A stretch of 16,588 bases of DNA from Archaeoglobaceae archaeon (GCA_027016055.1 JALWBF010000178.1:2692-19279); one strand, 5' to 3'. Counted from the stretch's first letter, positions 7,631 to 14,614 are shown. The notes: generated by a model not told the origin, from the letters alone. Numbers and translations: made by a program.

Positions 7631-9082
7631 ATGCCCTACGAAGATCTTCGCGAATTCATAGAACGTCTTGAAGCCGAAGGCGAACTGGCAAGAATAAAGC
7701 ACGAAGTAAGCCCGATTTTGGAGATGACGGAAATAGCTGACAGAGCGGTGAAGGGAGGGGGAAAAGCCCTCCTTTTCGAGAATCCTAAGGGATACGATAT
7801 TCCCGTTTTAATGAACGCCTTCGGAACTGAGAGAAGGATGAAGCTGGCTTTGGAAGTGGAGAGATTTGAGGAAATAGGTGAAAGGCTGATAGAGATGATG
7901 AAGTTCAAGCCAGAATCCATCCTTGATGGTTTGAAGGGCATAGGTAAGCTTAGGGATCTAATCAGCTTCATGCCGAAGAAGGTGAAGTGGGGTGCGTGTA
8001 AAGAAGTTATAATGGATGATCCGAATCTGGACAAGTTCCCCATTTTGCAATGCTGGCCCAAGGATGGTGGAAGGTTCATAACCCTGCCGGTAGTGATAAC
8101 GAAGGATCCGGAAACTGGAGAACTGAACGCCGGAATGTATAGGATGCAGGTTTACGATTCGAAAACGACCGGCATGCATTGGCAGATCCATAAGCACGGA
8201 GCGTTACATCTGAAGAAGGTTGCTGAGAGGGGAGAAGATAAGCTGGAAGTTGCAGTTGCCATAGGCGTGGATCCGGCCATCCTTTACGCTTCCACAGCCC
8301 CTTTGCCGGAAAACTTCAGCGAATTCATGTTCGCCGGATTCATAAGGAAGGAGAGGGTTAAGATGGTTGAATGCGAAACCGTCGATTTGCTAGTTCCGGC
8401 TAACGCTGAGATAGTTTTGGAAGGATACGTTAAAGTTGATGAGCTCAGGATTGAAGGACCATTTGGCGATCACACCGGCTATTACACGCCTCCTGAGCCT
8501 TACCCGGTCTTTCACATTACATGCATAACCCACCGTGAAAATCCGATTTACCACGCTACTGTTGTCGGAAAACCACCCATGGAGGATGCCTGGCTCGGGA
8601 AAGCGACTGAGAGGATTTTCCTGCCGTTAATTAAGATGATCCATCCCGATATAGTCGACATAAATCTTCCAGTCGAAGCATGCTTCCACAACTTGGCCAT
8701 AGTATCCATAAAGAAGCGTTATCCTGGGCATGCGAAGAAGGTTATGTTCGCTTTATGGAGCATGGGCATGCTTTCGCTCACGAAGATCGTGATCGTAGTT
8801 GATGATGACGTAAACGTCCACGATATTAGAGAGGTTATTTGGGCTGTAACGACTCGATTCGATCCGGCGAGGGATGTGATCATAATTCCGGATTCCCCGA
8901 TAGATGCATTGGATCACGCAACGTATAAGCCGAGTTTGGGAGGAAAGCTGGGAATAGATGCGACAAAGAAGTGGAAGGAAGAAGGTTACGAAAGGGAATG
9001 GCCGGAAGTTGTTGAGATGAGCGAAGACGTTAAGGCGAGGATCGATGCAATTTGGAATGAGCTGAAGAGGCTGATCTTTTGA
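7631..9082 (+). CDS. UbiD-family prenyl-FMN-dependent decarboxylase
   Basis: UbiD enzymes carry out non-oxidative decarboxylation of unsaturated acids with prenylated FMN made by UbiX, plus a divalent metal. The 483-residue product has the family length and motifs: NAGMYRMQ (Asn166 and Arg171, matching the metal-binding Asn and catalytic Arg of characterised members by spacing), the His-rich GMHWQIHKHGALH (182-193), and EGPFGDHTGYY, where Glu275 and Asp280 match the two acidic catalytic positions. All key residues are present. In archaea, UbiD homologues serve the modified mevalonate pathway (anhydromevalonate phosphate decarboxylase) or menaquinone-type quinone synthesis; the neighbours (leuS, thioredoxin-like gene) do not decide, and no ubiX lies here. 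Start ATG 7631 (MPYEDLREFI) has no clear Shine-Dalgarno. Its last 53 bases overlap the convergent thioredoxin-like gene. Confidence 0.93.
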   Translation: MPYEDLREFIERLEAEGELARIKHEVSPILEMTEIADRAVKGGGKALLFENPKGYDIPVLMNAFGTERRMKLALEVERFEEIGERLIEMMKFKPESILDGLKGIGKLRDLISFMPKKVKWGACKEVIMDDPNLDKFPILQCWPKDGGRFITLPVVITKDPETGELNAGMYRMQVYDSKTTGMHWQIHKHGALHLKKVAERGEDKLEVAVAIGVDPAILYASTAPLPENFSEFMFAGFIRKERVKMVECETVDLLVPANAEIVLEGYVKVDELRIEGPFGDHTGYYTPPEPYPVFHITCITHRENPIYHATVVGKPPMEDAWLGKATERIFLPLIKMIHPDIVDINLPVEACFHNLAIVSIKKRYPGHAKKVMFALWSMGMLSLTKIVIVVDDDVNVHDIREVIWAVTTRFDPARDVIIIPDSPIDALDHATYKPSLGGKLGIDATKKWKEEGYEREWPEVVEMSEDVKARIDAIWNELKRLIF

Positions 9083-9344
9083 TGCTCCTTATCTGATCCC
9101 TCAAGCTTTTTTCAGCAGTCCGCTCGTCTAAGAAGCCCATAAATCCGCCTACTACTTCATCCCCATTAAGAAGGACGGTCGTAGGTAGCATCTCGACGTT
9201 ATACTTTTCCGCAAGCTCCGGATTTTCCTCGACATCAACGAACTCGAAGGCAATTTCGGGAAACTTTAGCATTAGTTTTTCAACTACCCCCTTAAAATAT
9301 ATACAGTAGGGACATCGCCTGCTGACGAACACCAACGCCCTGAA
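9030..9344 (-). CDS. Thioredoxin/glutaredoxin-fold protein (CPYC)
   Basis: A small 104-residue thiol-disulfide oxidoreductase. Near the N-terminus RRCPYCIYFK gives active-site Cys12 and Cys15 (CPYC, glutaredoxin-like), and EMLPTTVLLNG carries the cis-proline (Pro55) that faces the active site in thioredoxin folds. The start is taken as GTG 9344 (reading MFRALVFVS): the TATA-like core at 9370-9379 is centred 30 bases upstream, and the longer frame to 9449 would run through this promoter and into the divergent AMMECR1 gene. The last 17 or so residues (basic and Ser-rich) lie antisense to the end of the UbiD-family gene, a 53-base convergent overlap. No signal peptide; probably cytosolic. Partner unknown. 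Confidence 0.85.
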   Translation of the reverse strand, partial: FRALVFVSRRCPYCIYFKGVVEKLMLKFPEIAFEFVDVEENPELAEKYNVEMLPTTVLLNGDEVVGGFMGFLDERTAEKSLRDQIRSIKRSASSAHSKLHRSSP

Positions 9345-9369
9345 CACATTCCAACTTCGACATCGGTAG

Positions 9370-9379
9370 ATAAATTTTT
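9370..9379. promoter_or_regulatory. TATA-like core between thioredoxin-like and AMMECR1 genes
   Basis: ATAAATTTTT (AAAAATTTAT on the minus strand) sits almost exactly midway between GTG 9344 and ATG 9404, about 30 bases from each. Both genes lack a clear Shine-Dalgarno site, so one bidirectional core driving two nearly leaderless mRNAs is plausible. Confidence 0.5.
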
Positions 9380-9403
9380 CAGATCCTAAGCGAATTTTAT
9401 CAT

Positions 9404-10009
9404 ATGTTGCTGACGCTCGAAGAGGGAAGAACAGCTGTAAGGCTTGCAAGGAGAGCTATCGAGACGTATTTGGCTGAGAGAAAGGTTATTCAGGACAGGT
9501 TATCGGGGGTTTTCGAACAGAAGAGGGGTGTATTCACGACGTTGACCAAGCACGGAGAACTCAGGGGTTGCATAGGGTTTCCGTATCCGATAAAAAGGTT
9601 GGATGAGGCTATAATAGAATCAGCAATTGCTGCAGCAACCGAGGATCCGAGGTTTCCGCAGGTTAGTCTTAAGGAGATGGATGAAATAATTGTGGAGGTT
9701 ACAGTTTTAACACCTCCGGAGAAAATTAATGCCAAACCTACCGAGCTTCCTAAGCACGTTGAGATAGGAAAGCACGGCTTGATGGTTAAAAGAGGCTTCT
9801 ACTCGGGATTGTTGCTTCCTCAAGTTGCCGTAGAATACGGATTCGATGCCGAGGAATTCCTAAGCCAAACCTGCATGAAGGCCGGATTACCTCCGGACTG
9901 CTGGCTTATGGAAGGAACGGAAGTTTACAGATTCGAAGGGCAGATATTCAAAGAGACGGAACCGAGGGGTGAAGTTGTGGAAGTCGATCTCAAATCTTGT
10001 CAGATTTAA
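9404..10009 (+). CDS. AMMECR1 family protein
   Basis: A 201-residue member of the AMMECR1 family, conserved from archaea to humans; in archaea and bacteria AMMECR1 and Memo domains occur alone or together with radical-SAM proteins, and the biochemical role is not settled. Diagnostic features are GELRGCIGFPYPI with the invariant LRGCIG (53-58), the EDPRFPQV block (80-87) and a conserved C-terminal half with LMVKRGFYSGLLLPQV and an SQTCMKAGLPPDCW cysteine-containing segment. Start ATG 9404 (MLLTLEEG) is about 30 bases from the TATA-like core. A second AT-rich string (AATTTTAT) just before the ATG is too close to act as its TATA box. It converges with the GNAT gene and overlaps it by 20 bases. 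Cytosolic by appearance. Confidence 0.92.
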   Translation: MLLTLEEGRTAVRLARRAIETYLAERKVIQDRLSGVFEQKRGVFTTLTKHGELRGCIGFPYPIKRLDEAIIESAIAAATEDPRFPQVSLKEMDEIIVEVTVLTPPEKINAKPTELPKHVEIGKHGLMVKRGFYSGLLLPQVAVEYGFDAEEFLSQTCMKAGLPPDCWLMEGTEVYRFEGQIFKETEPRGEVVEVDLKSCQI

Positions 10010-10460
10010 GAGGGAGATACATCTCGTATCCGTATCCGGCCCTTACGAACCTGAATCCCAATTTTTTGAAGAAGTTTATCGCCCTTATATTGTCCTTCTC
10101 AGTCACCACCCATATGCCATCGTAACCCATCGCTTTGCAGTGCTCGATTAGAAACTTCATCATCGCACTGCCGATTCCCTTGGATCTGTATCCCTTTCGA
10201 ACGTATATGCAGAGGGAAACTTCCCTATCGTTTAACGGACTCACGACCGCATGCCCCACTATCTTTCCATCGAGCTCGGCAACTACGGAAAATCCGTCCA
10301 TCATGCATCTGAGCCATACGTCAACGTAATCGCTCGGAATACGCATGCATATCTCATCGCACTCAAGATACATCTCCCTGAGCTTTTTCAAGTCCGAATC
10401 CCTATATGGACGGATTTTTACGACTTCTCCGAGCTTTTGGGGTAGGTAGCTGTATTTCAT
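9990..10460 (-). CDS. GNAT family N-acetyltransferase
   Basis: A 156-residue acetyl-CoA-dependent acetyltransferase of the GNAT fold. It shows the N-terminal IRPYRDSDLKKLREMY strand-helix, a central beta-sheet with DGKIVGHAVVSP, motif A around YVRKGYRSKGIGSAMMKFLI (the R-x-x-G-x-G acetyl-CoA pyrophosphate loop at 92-97), and motif B DNIRAINFFKKLGF followed by a final aromatic strand (GYGYEMYLPL). ATG 10460 is the only sensible start; the Val residues at the domain edge are not GTG codons. A TATA-like TTTAAC near 10491-10498 would give a leader of a few bases. Substrate cannot be told: protein N-termini, lysines, polyamines and small amines are all possible. It overlaps the AMMECR1 gene tail to tail by 20 bases. 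Confidence 0.9.
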   Translation of the reverse strand: MKYSYLPQKLGEVVKIRPYRDSDLKKLREMYLECDEICMRIPSDYVDVWLRCMMDGFSVVAELDGKIVGHAVVSPLNDREVSLCIYVRKGYRSKGIGSAMMKFLIEHCKAMGYDGIWVVTEKDNIRAINFFKKLGFRFVRAGYGYEMYLPLKSDKI

Positions 10461-10472
10461 GGCTGTAATGTT

Positions 10473-10500
10473 AGGGTTATCCTAAGTCAGATTTAACCCT
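10473..10500. promoter_or_regulatory. GNAT promoter with 7-base inverted repeat
   Basis: AGGGTTA (10473-10479) and TAACCCT (10494-10500) form perfect inverted arms separated by 14 bases. The right arm contains the probable TATA box of the GNAT gene (GGTTAAAT on the minus strand), and the left arm lies just upstream of ATG 10460. The position would suit an operator that blocks TBP or polymerase. This is inferred from geometry only. Confidence 0.35.
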
Positions 10501-10557
10501 TTTCCTCATCAGCATTGTAGAGCTATTGCAAGGCAATGTTTTTGCTATCTATTAGCA

Positions 10558-10570
10558 CGAAACCTTTAAG
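10558..10570 (+). promoter_or_regulatory. BRE/TATA promoter of the 34-residue microprotein
   Basis: CGAAACCTTTAAG resembles an archaeal BRE (CGAAA) followed by a TATA box, centred roughly 22 bases before ATG 10589 and 28 before the in-frame ATG at 10595. It matches the leaderless pattern used elsewhere in the window. Confidence 0.5.
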
Positions 10571-10588
10571 TTCCGTTATAACATAATA

Positions 10589-10693
10589 ATGAGCATGAAC
10601 GCTGGAAGGTTCGATAGAAAGGGAAAGGAGGATGAAGTTTGGAGAGAAATGGAAACTTTCATAGCTGTAGACGATTGGTGGCTTGACGAATAG
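10589..10693 (+). CDS. Small acidic protein of 34 residues, unknown function
   Basis: A short frame that is probably real, because a good BRE/TATA element precedes it at leaderless distance and it fits exactly between its neighbours: the TAG at 10691-10693 lies two bases from the stop of convergent cooC. It begins MSMNAGRFDRKGKEDEVW and ends in an acidic, tryptophan-rich tail (VDDWWLDE). Translation may start at ATG 10589 or at the third codon, ATG 10595. The first half is basic and Gly-rich and the second half acidic, with three Trp in about 16 residues. There is no signal peptide, membrane segment or Cys motif. The family is not recognised; a small partner or regulatory protein is possible. 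A chance frame cannot be excluded. Confidence 0.6.
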   Translation: MSMNAGRFDRKGKEDEVWREMETFIAVDDWWLDE

Positions 10694-10695
10694 CC

Positions 10696-11442
10696 TTATA
10701 TCTTCAAAATCTCAACTATTCTGTTCTTGATTTCCTCAAAAGCTTCGATCTGGCATTTGAGTTCGAACGGCGGTATTCCTTCCAAATCCGCTCTTATAAA
10801 ACATTCGTCGAACGGTATCACTCCCAATATCGGATAATCTATCAGATCGAGAACGTTGCGGTAAGCTTCCGAGAATTTGTTCACTACAACCGCGATCCTT
10901 TCAATACCTATATCCCTTGCAAGTTTGTCTATTCTCCTCAACGTTTCTATAGACCTAAGCCCCGGTTCTACAACGGCGATAAGCATGTCGACGCCTTTAG
11001 CCGTTCCCCTTCCCAAGTGCTCTATCCCGGCTTCCATGTCGAGCAAAAGGACGTCCTTCTCCTTGAATATCGCATGTCTAAGTATCGCTCTAAGAAATGC
11101 ATTTTCAGGGCAGAAGCAACCTTCCCCTCCCTTCTCAATCGTTCCCAGCACGAGAACCCTTATTCCGTATCTGTTCCGAACGGAATACCTTTCGAATATG
11201 TCATCCACCTTAGGATTGAGCTTGAACAATCCCATGGGAGCAACAACCCTCTGCTGGATCAGATCCTTCAACTCCGAAAGGGGAGTAATCTTTTCCCTTA
11301 TCCCCAAAACGAATGGAAGGTTTATGGATGAATCGCAGTCTATAGCGGTAACCTTATAACCGTCTTTGGCGAATAAATACGCCAGCATAGCTGTTAGGGT
11401 TGTTTTTCCAACACCTCCCTTTCCGGATATTGCTATCTTCAT
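10696..11442 (-). CDS. cooC: CooC-like carbon monoxide dehydrogenase maturation ATPase
   Basis: A 248-residue MinD/ParA-type deviant Walker ATPase. MKIAISGKGGVGKTT gives the P-loop with the signature Lys (about residues 7-15), DCDSSINLPF the switch region, and GGEGCFCPEN the paired cysteines Cys109 and Cys111 typical of CooC, which dimerises through a metal site and helps insert nickel into CO dehydrogenase. LLLDMEAGIEHLGRG is the Walker B/switch II region. ATG 11442 is chosen: it begins directly with the P-loop strand, and a TATA-like GTTTAAC near 11469-11475 lies about 30 bases upstream. A TTG at 11460 would only add six residues. No CO dehydrogenase subunit is in the window, so it is apparently an isolated maturation gene. 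Other MinD-like paralogues are possible, but the CxC motif favours CooC. Confidence 0.88.
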   Translation of the reverse strand: MKIAISGKGGVGKTTLTAMLAYLFAKDGYKVTAIDCDSSINLPFVLGIREKITPLSELKDLIQQRVVAPMGLFKLNPKVDDIFERYSVRNRYGIRVLVLGTIEKGGEGCFCPENAFLRAILRHAIFKEKDVLLLDMEAGIEHLGRGTAKGVDMLIAVVEPGLRSIETLRRIDKLARDIGIERIAVVVNKFSEAYRNVLDLIDYPILGVIPFDECFIRADLEGIPPFELKCQIEAFEEIKNRIVEILKI

Positions 11443-11468
11443 TTTTACCGAGTTCTTCAAACTGTTAT

Positions 11469-11475
11469 GTTAAAC
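11469..11475 (-). promoter_or_regulatory. TATA-like promoter of cooC
   Basis: GTTTAAC on the minus strand, preceded by AAAA, is centred 30 bases before ATG 11442. It implies a leader of only a few bases. It occupies the sequence where the longest frame of the divergent glycosyltransferase gene would begin, which argues against that upstream start. Confidence 0.45.
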
Positions 11476-11515
11476 TTTTGCTGTCATCTCTCCTCGCTCT
11501 CGATGGTAGTGAAAA

Positions 11516-11530
11516 ACGAAATGTTAAATA
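11516..11530 (+). promoter_or_regulatory. BRE/TATA promoter of the GT2-flippase fusion gene
   Basis: ACGAAATGTTAAATA reads as a BRE (ACGAAA) followed by TATA-like TGTTAAATA, centred about 27 bases before GTG 11554. The predicted transcript therefore starts at or one base before the GTG, so the gene looks leaderless. Confidence 0.5.
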
Positions 11531-11553
11531 GCAAGCGGAAAGCTTTAACGAAA

Positions 11554-13155
11554 GTGAAAGTAACAATTGTTCTTCCAGCGTTCAACGAAGCAAAGAGGTT
11601 GAGGAAAGCTGTGGAGGAAGTTAAACGTTGGATGGATAGGACTGGCTACGACTACGAGATAATAATAGCCGAAGATGGCTCAACGGACGGAACAGACAAG
11701 ATAGCCTCGGAACTTGCAAGGGAAGATCCGAAAGTAAAACATCTTCATTCCGATGAAAGACTTGGAAGAGGCAAGGCTTTGACGAGGGCTTTCAAGCAGG
11801 CTGAGGGAGATGTGCTCGTATATCTGGACGTCGATCTCTCAACTGACATGAGACATCTTAGAGAGCTTATAGATGCAATAGCAAAGGAGGGATACGACTT
11901 CGCAACGGGATCGAGGCTTATGAAGGAAAGTCAAGCTGAGAGACCATTCAAGCGAGATTTTGCGTCTAAGGTTTACAACTTCTTGGTTAGGTTCATGCTC
12001 GGCTCAAAGCTTAGGGATCATCAGTGCGGGTTCAAGGCTTTCAGGAAATCTGCGGTTCTTAGCCTGCTCGACGATGTTAAGGATAACCACTGGTTTTGGG
12101 ATACGGAAGTTTTGGTTTTAGCCCAGCGTAGGGGTTTTAAAGTTAAGGAGATTCCGGTAAGATGGAAGCAGAGCGGGGAAACTAAGGTTAGATTTACGAA
12201 GGATGTTCTGTATATGTTTGCTCAGATTCTCAGAATGTGGATGGAGTCAAGGCGATCGAAGAAGTTTCTCTTATTTTCAATTCTGCTTTCTGTTGCGATA
12301 TTAATCGGCTTAGCTTTGTGGAGCGGATTTAATCTGTCGATTTTAAGTAAAGCGGACTTGAGGCTGTTGGCGTTGGCATCCCTTATATATCTATCTTCAT
12401 TCGTGGTCAGGGGTTACAGGTATGAGTATATTCTATCAAAGCTGGGTTTCGCCGTTCCGTTGGAATTCTGCGTTGAAGGTGTTGCTGTGAGTCAGATGGC
12501 TAACGTGATCATTCCGGCCAGAGTCGGAGATTTGGCGAGGGTTTACGTTTTTAAACTTAAGGACGTTCCGGTTTCGACTTCCCTAAGCGGGCTTGCGGTG
12601 GAAAGAATTTTTGACTTGCTCGTCGTTATTCTGCTCGCATTTGTTGCAATAATTGCTATGAGTAGCTACAAACTCGTAACGACGCCAATCTATGCCGTTC
12701 TCTTTCTAATCCTGATTCTGGCTATGATGTATATACTGGCGAGAATGGAGAACGTGATAGGCAAAATCATGAGAGATGCCGGAAAGGCTATGAAGAGCGG
12801 GTTTGTTGTTGTTGCTCTAACCACACTGACCATCTGGCTCATAGATTCGCTGGTCTGTTACATAATTCTGCTGGCATTTGGACTTTCGGATTTTGCAGTT
12901 GTGATATTAGCAGTATCTATCGCGAACATAGCAAAAGCTATTCCCATTACTCCGGGAGGAATCGGAACTTATGAGGTCGTGATGACGGGAATACTTGCCA
13001 TGGCTGGAATAGGTAGTGATGTAGCGTTCACGGTCTCATTAATCGACCATACGATCAAGAATTTGATAACGGTTGCCTTGGGAGGACTTTCGCTGGCATC
13101 CTTAAACATCAGGCTAAGCGATATAACTTGCGAGAGAGTTGAAAACCCTCAGTGA
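11554..13155 (+). CDS. GT2 glycosyltransferase fused to LPG-synthase/AglD-type membrane domain
   Basis: A 533-residue membrane protein. The N-terminal part, about residues 1-230, is a dolichyl-phosphate sugar synthase-like GT2 enzyme: VTIVLPAFNEA, EDGSTDGT, the metal-binding DVD in VYLDVDLS (92-94), DHQCGFKAF and NHWFWDTEVL, the usual acceptor-binding order. The C-terminal part, about 237-520, has several hydrophobic helices and the marks of the lysylphosphatidylglycerol-synthase/UPF0104 membrane domain (PARVGDLARVY, GLAVERIFDLL, TPGGIGTYE), as in haloarchaeal AglD. It probably moves a nucleotide-activated sugar onto a dolichol-type lipid for protein or lipid glycosylation; the sugar is unknown. 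The start is GTG 11554 (MKVTIVLP), placed from the TATA distance; ATG 11467 would add 29 unconserved residues and pass through the cooC promoter. It ends nine bases from convergent livF. Confidence 0.9.
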   Translation: MKVTIVLPAFNEAKRLRKAVEEVKRWMDRTGYDYEIIIAEDGSTDGTDKIASELAREDPKVKHLHSDERLGRGKALTRAFKQAEGDVLVYLDVDLSTDMRHLRELIDAIAKEGYDFATGSRLMKESQAERPFKRDFASKVYNFLVRFMLGSKLRDHQCGFKAFRKSAVLSLLDDVKDNHWFWDTEVLVLAQRRGFKVKEIPVRWKQSGETKVRFTKDVLYMFAQILRMWMESRRSKKFLLFSILLSVAILIGLALWSGFNLSILSKADLRLLALASLIYLSSFVVRGYRYEYILSKLGFAVPLEFCVEGVAVSQMANVIIPARVGDLARVYVFKLKDVPVSTSLSGLAVERIFDLLVVILLAFVAIIAMSSYKLVTTPIYAVLFLILILAMMYILARMENVIGKIMRDAGKAMKSGFVVVALTTLTIWLIDSLVCYIILLAFGLSDFAVVILAVSIANIAKAIPITPGGIGTYEVVMTGILAMAGIGSDVAFTVSLIDHTIKNLITVALGGLSLASLNIRLSDITCERVENPQ

Positions 13156-13159
13156 TAAG

Positions 13160-13164
13160 AAAAA
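13160..13164 (-). terminator. Short T tract after livF
   Basis: Directly after the livF stop the minus strand reads TTTTTCTTAT. This short U-rich tract lies in the nine-base gap between the convergent genes and may end the importer transcript. It is weak evidence on its own. Confidence 0.3.
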
Positions 13165-13872
13165 TCATTGCAAGCCTATACAGAACTGTTCAAATTTTTC
13201 ATGCTCAAGCAGATCCTGAGCTTTTCCTTCGAATACGACTCTACCGCTTATAAGCATGTATGCCCTATCGCTGATTTCCAAAGCCCTCTTAACGTTCTGC
13301 TCTACGAGCAAAATCGTAAGCCCCAGCTTATCTCTGAGTTCTAAGATCTTGTTGAATATTATTTCGGCAAATTTCGGAGAAAGCTGAGCTGTCGGTTCAT
13401 CGAGCATCAGAAGTTCAGCTTTTTTAACCAAAGCCGTTGCAATGGCTAAGAACTGTCTTTCTCCGCCGCTAAGCGTTCCGGCTTTCCTCTTCAGCTGATA
13501 CTTCAATTCGGGAAAGACATCAAGTGCTAAGTCTATCCTGTCTTTAAGTTCGTCCTTTTCAAGTGTGTAACCGGCAATTTTCAGATTCTCCTCCACGGTA
13601 AGATTGGTGAAAACGTTGTCGGTCTGCGGGAGGTAAGCTATCCCCATCTTCGTCTTTTCATGCGGCGGAACCTTTGTGATCTCCTCATCCTTGAATACAA
13701 CCCTACCGGAATGGATCGTTGCAAGTCCGAAGATGGCTTTCAACAGTGTGCTCTTACCGCTTCCGTTGGGTCCAACTACGCAGGTTATCTCTTTCTCATT
13801 GACTTTCGCATCAACATCGAACAGAATATGCAGCTCCCTATAACCGGCGTTAAGCTTCTCTGTGCGTAGCAC
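13165..13872 (-). CDS. livF: Branched-chain amino acid-type ABC transporter ATPase LivF
   Basis: One of the two ATPases that power a Liv/HAAT-family importer, on the cytoplasmic face. The 235-residue product has Walker A GPNGSGKST (34-42), Q-loop Gln83, signature LSGGERQ (134-140), Walker B LLMLDEPT (154-161), and LLVEQNVKRAL, where Gln192 occupies the position of the usual H-loop histidine, as is normal for LivF. It starts at GTG 13872, with GAGGTG seven bases upstream, inside the end of livG; the genes overlap by 23 bases and are surely co-transcribed. The substrate cannot be read from the ATPase: branched-chain amino acids, urea, amides or other small polar molecules are transported by this family. 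Confidence 0.93.
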   Translation of the reverse strand: MLRTEKLNAGYRELHILFDVDAKVNEKEITCVVGPNGSGKSTLLKAIFGLATIHSGRVVFKDEEITKVPPHEKTKMGIAYLPQTDNVFTNLTVEENLKIAGYTLEKDELKDRIDLALDVFPELKYQLKRKAGTLSGGERQFLAIATALVKKAELLMLDEPTAQLSPKFAEIIFNKILELRDKLGLTILLVEQNVKRALEISDRAYMLISGRVVFEGKAQDLLEHEKFEQFCIGLQ

Positions 13873-14614
13873 CCAAATACACCTCTATAACTTTTGGATT
13901 GTTGATTATATCTTCTTCAACACCCTCGGCGATAACCTTACCGTTAGCCATCGCGTATATGTAGTCAACGTATTTAAGTATTATGTCGAGTCTGTGTTCG
14001 ACGATCAGGAACGTTATTCCTTTCTTCTTCAGCTCGGTCAATCTGCTTAAGATATCATGAGCCAAAGCCGGAGCGACTCCGGCTATGGGTTCATCCATTA
14101 TTATAAGCTTCGGATTAGTCATCAACGCTCTTCCGACTTCCACAAGCTTTAGCTGACCTCCACTGAGTTTGTAGGACTCCCTGTCCCACAGATGGTCGAT
14201 TTTCAAGAACTCCAGAATCTTGAAAGCTTTCTCCACCAGCTCCTCTTCCTGCTTAAGCCACTTGGAATACCTCAAACTGCTGAGAACTCCTTCACCTACG
14301 TGCTTTTCTGCTAAGAGCAGATTCTCAAGAACGGTAAGCTTCTTCAACGGCTGTGGCGTCTGGAATGTTCTGACGATGCCGAGCTCGTAGATTTCGTGCG
14401 GGGGTTTGTTTGTGATGTCTTCTCCCTCAAAGAAAACTTTACCGGAAGTTGCTTTGTAAAATCCGGAGATTACGTTGATCAGCGTCGACTTTCCGCTTCC
14501 GTTCGGTCCTATTATCAGCGTTATTGTCCTCCTTTTTACCTTGATGTTGACTCCGTCCAAAGCCCTTAATCCGTCAAAAAATTTGGAAAGATTTTGAGTT
14601 TCAAGGACTATCAT
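13850..14614 (-). CDS. livG: Branched-chain amino acid-type ABC transporter ATPase LivG
   Basis: Second ATPase of the importer. The 254-residue product has Walker A GPNGSGKST (36-44), the LivG-type insert including RTFQTPQPL (Q-loop Gln85), signature LSGGQLK (150-156), Walker B LIIMDEP (170-176) and H-loop His207 in IVEHRLD. The longer region between Q-loop and signature, and the retained histidine, separate it from LivF. Its ATG (14612-14614) overlaps the TGA of the upstream binding-protein gene as ATGA, and GAAGGAGAG just before it serves as ribosome site, so translation is probably coupled. It would pair with LivF as a heterodimer beneath LivH/LivM-type permeases. Confidence 0.94.
   Translation of the reverse strand: MIVLETQNLSKFFDGLRALDGVNIKVKRRTITLIIGPNGSGKSTLINVISGFYKATSGKVFFEGEDITNKPPHEIYELGIVRTFQTPQPLKKLTVLENLLLAEKHVGEGVLSSLRYSKWLKQEEELVEKAFKILEFLKIDHLWDRESYKLSGGQLKLVEVGRALMTNPKLIIMDEPIAGVAPALAHDILSRLTELKKKGITFLIVEHRLDIILKYVDYIYAMANGKVIAEGVEEDIINNPKVIEVYLGATHREA

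Noticed and set aside
9345..9449. Upstream extension of the thioredoxin-like gene to ATG 9449
   Set aside because: It would run through the promoter and into the start of the AMMECR1 gene; the thioredoxin fold begins at GTG 9344.
10525..10543. Small hairpin ATTGC-AAG-GCAAT followed by T5, resembling a bacterial intrinsic terminator
   Set aside because: The stem is only five base pairs, no plus-strand gene obviously ends there (AMMECR1 ends 500 bases earlier), and archaeal termination does not need hairpins.
13295..13300. Missing H-loop histidine (Gln192) in LivF as a sign of inactivation
   Set aside because: LivF-type subunits normally carry Gln in this position while LivG keeps the histidine, so it is typical.
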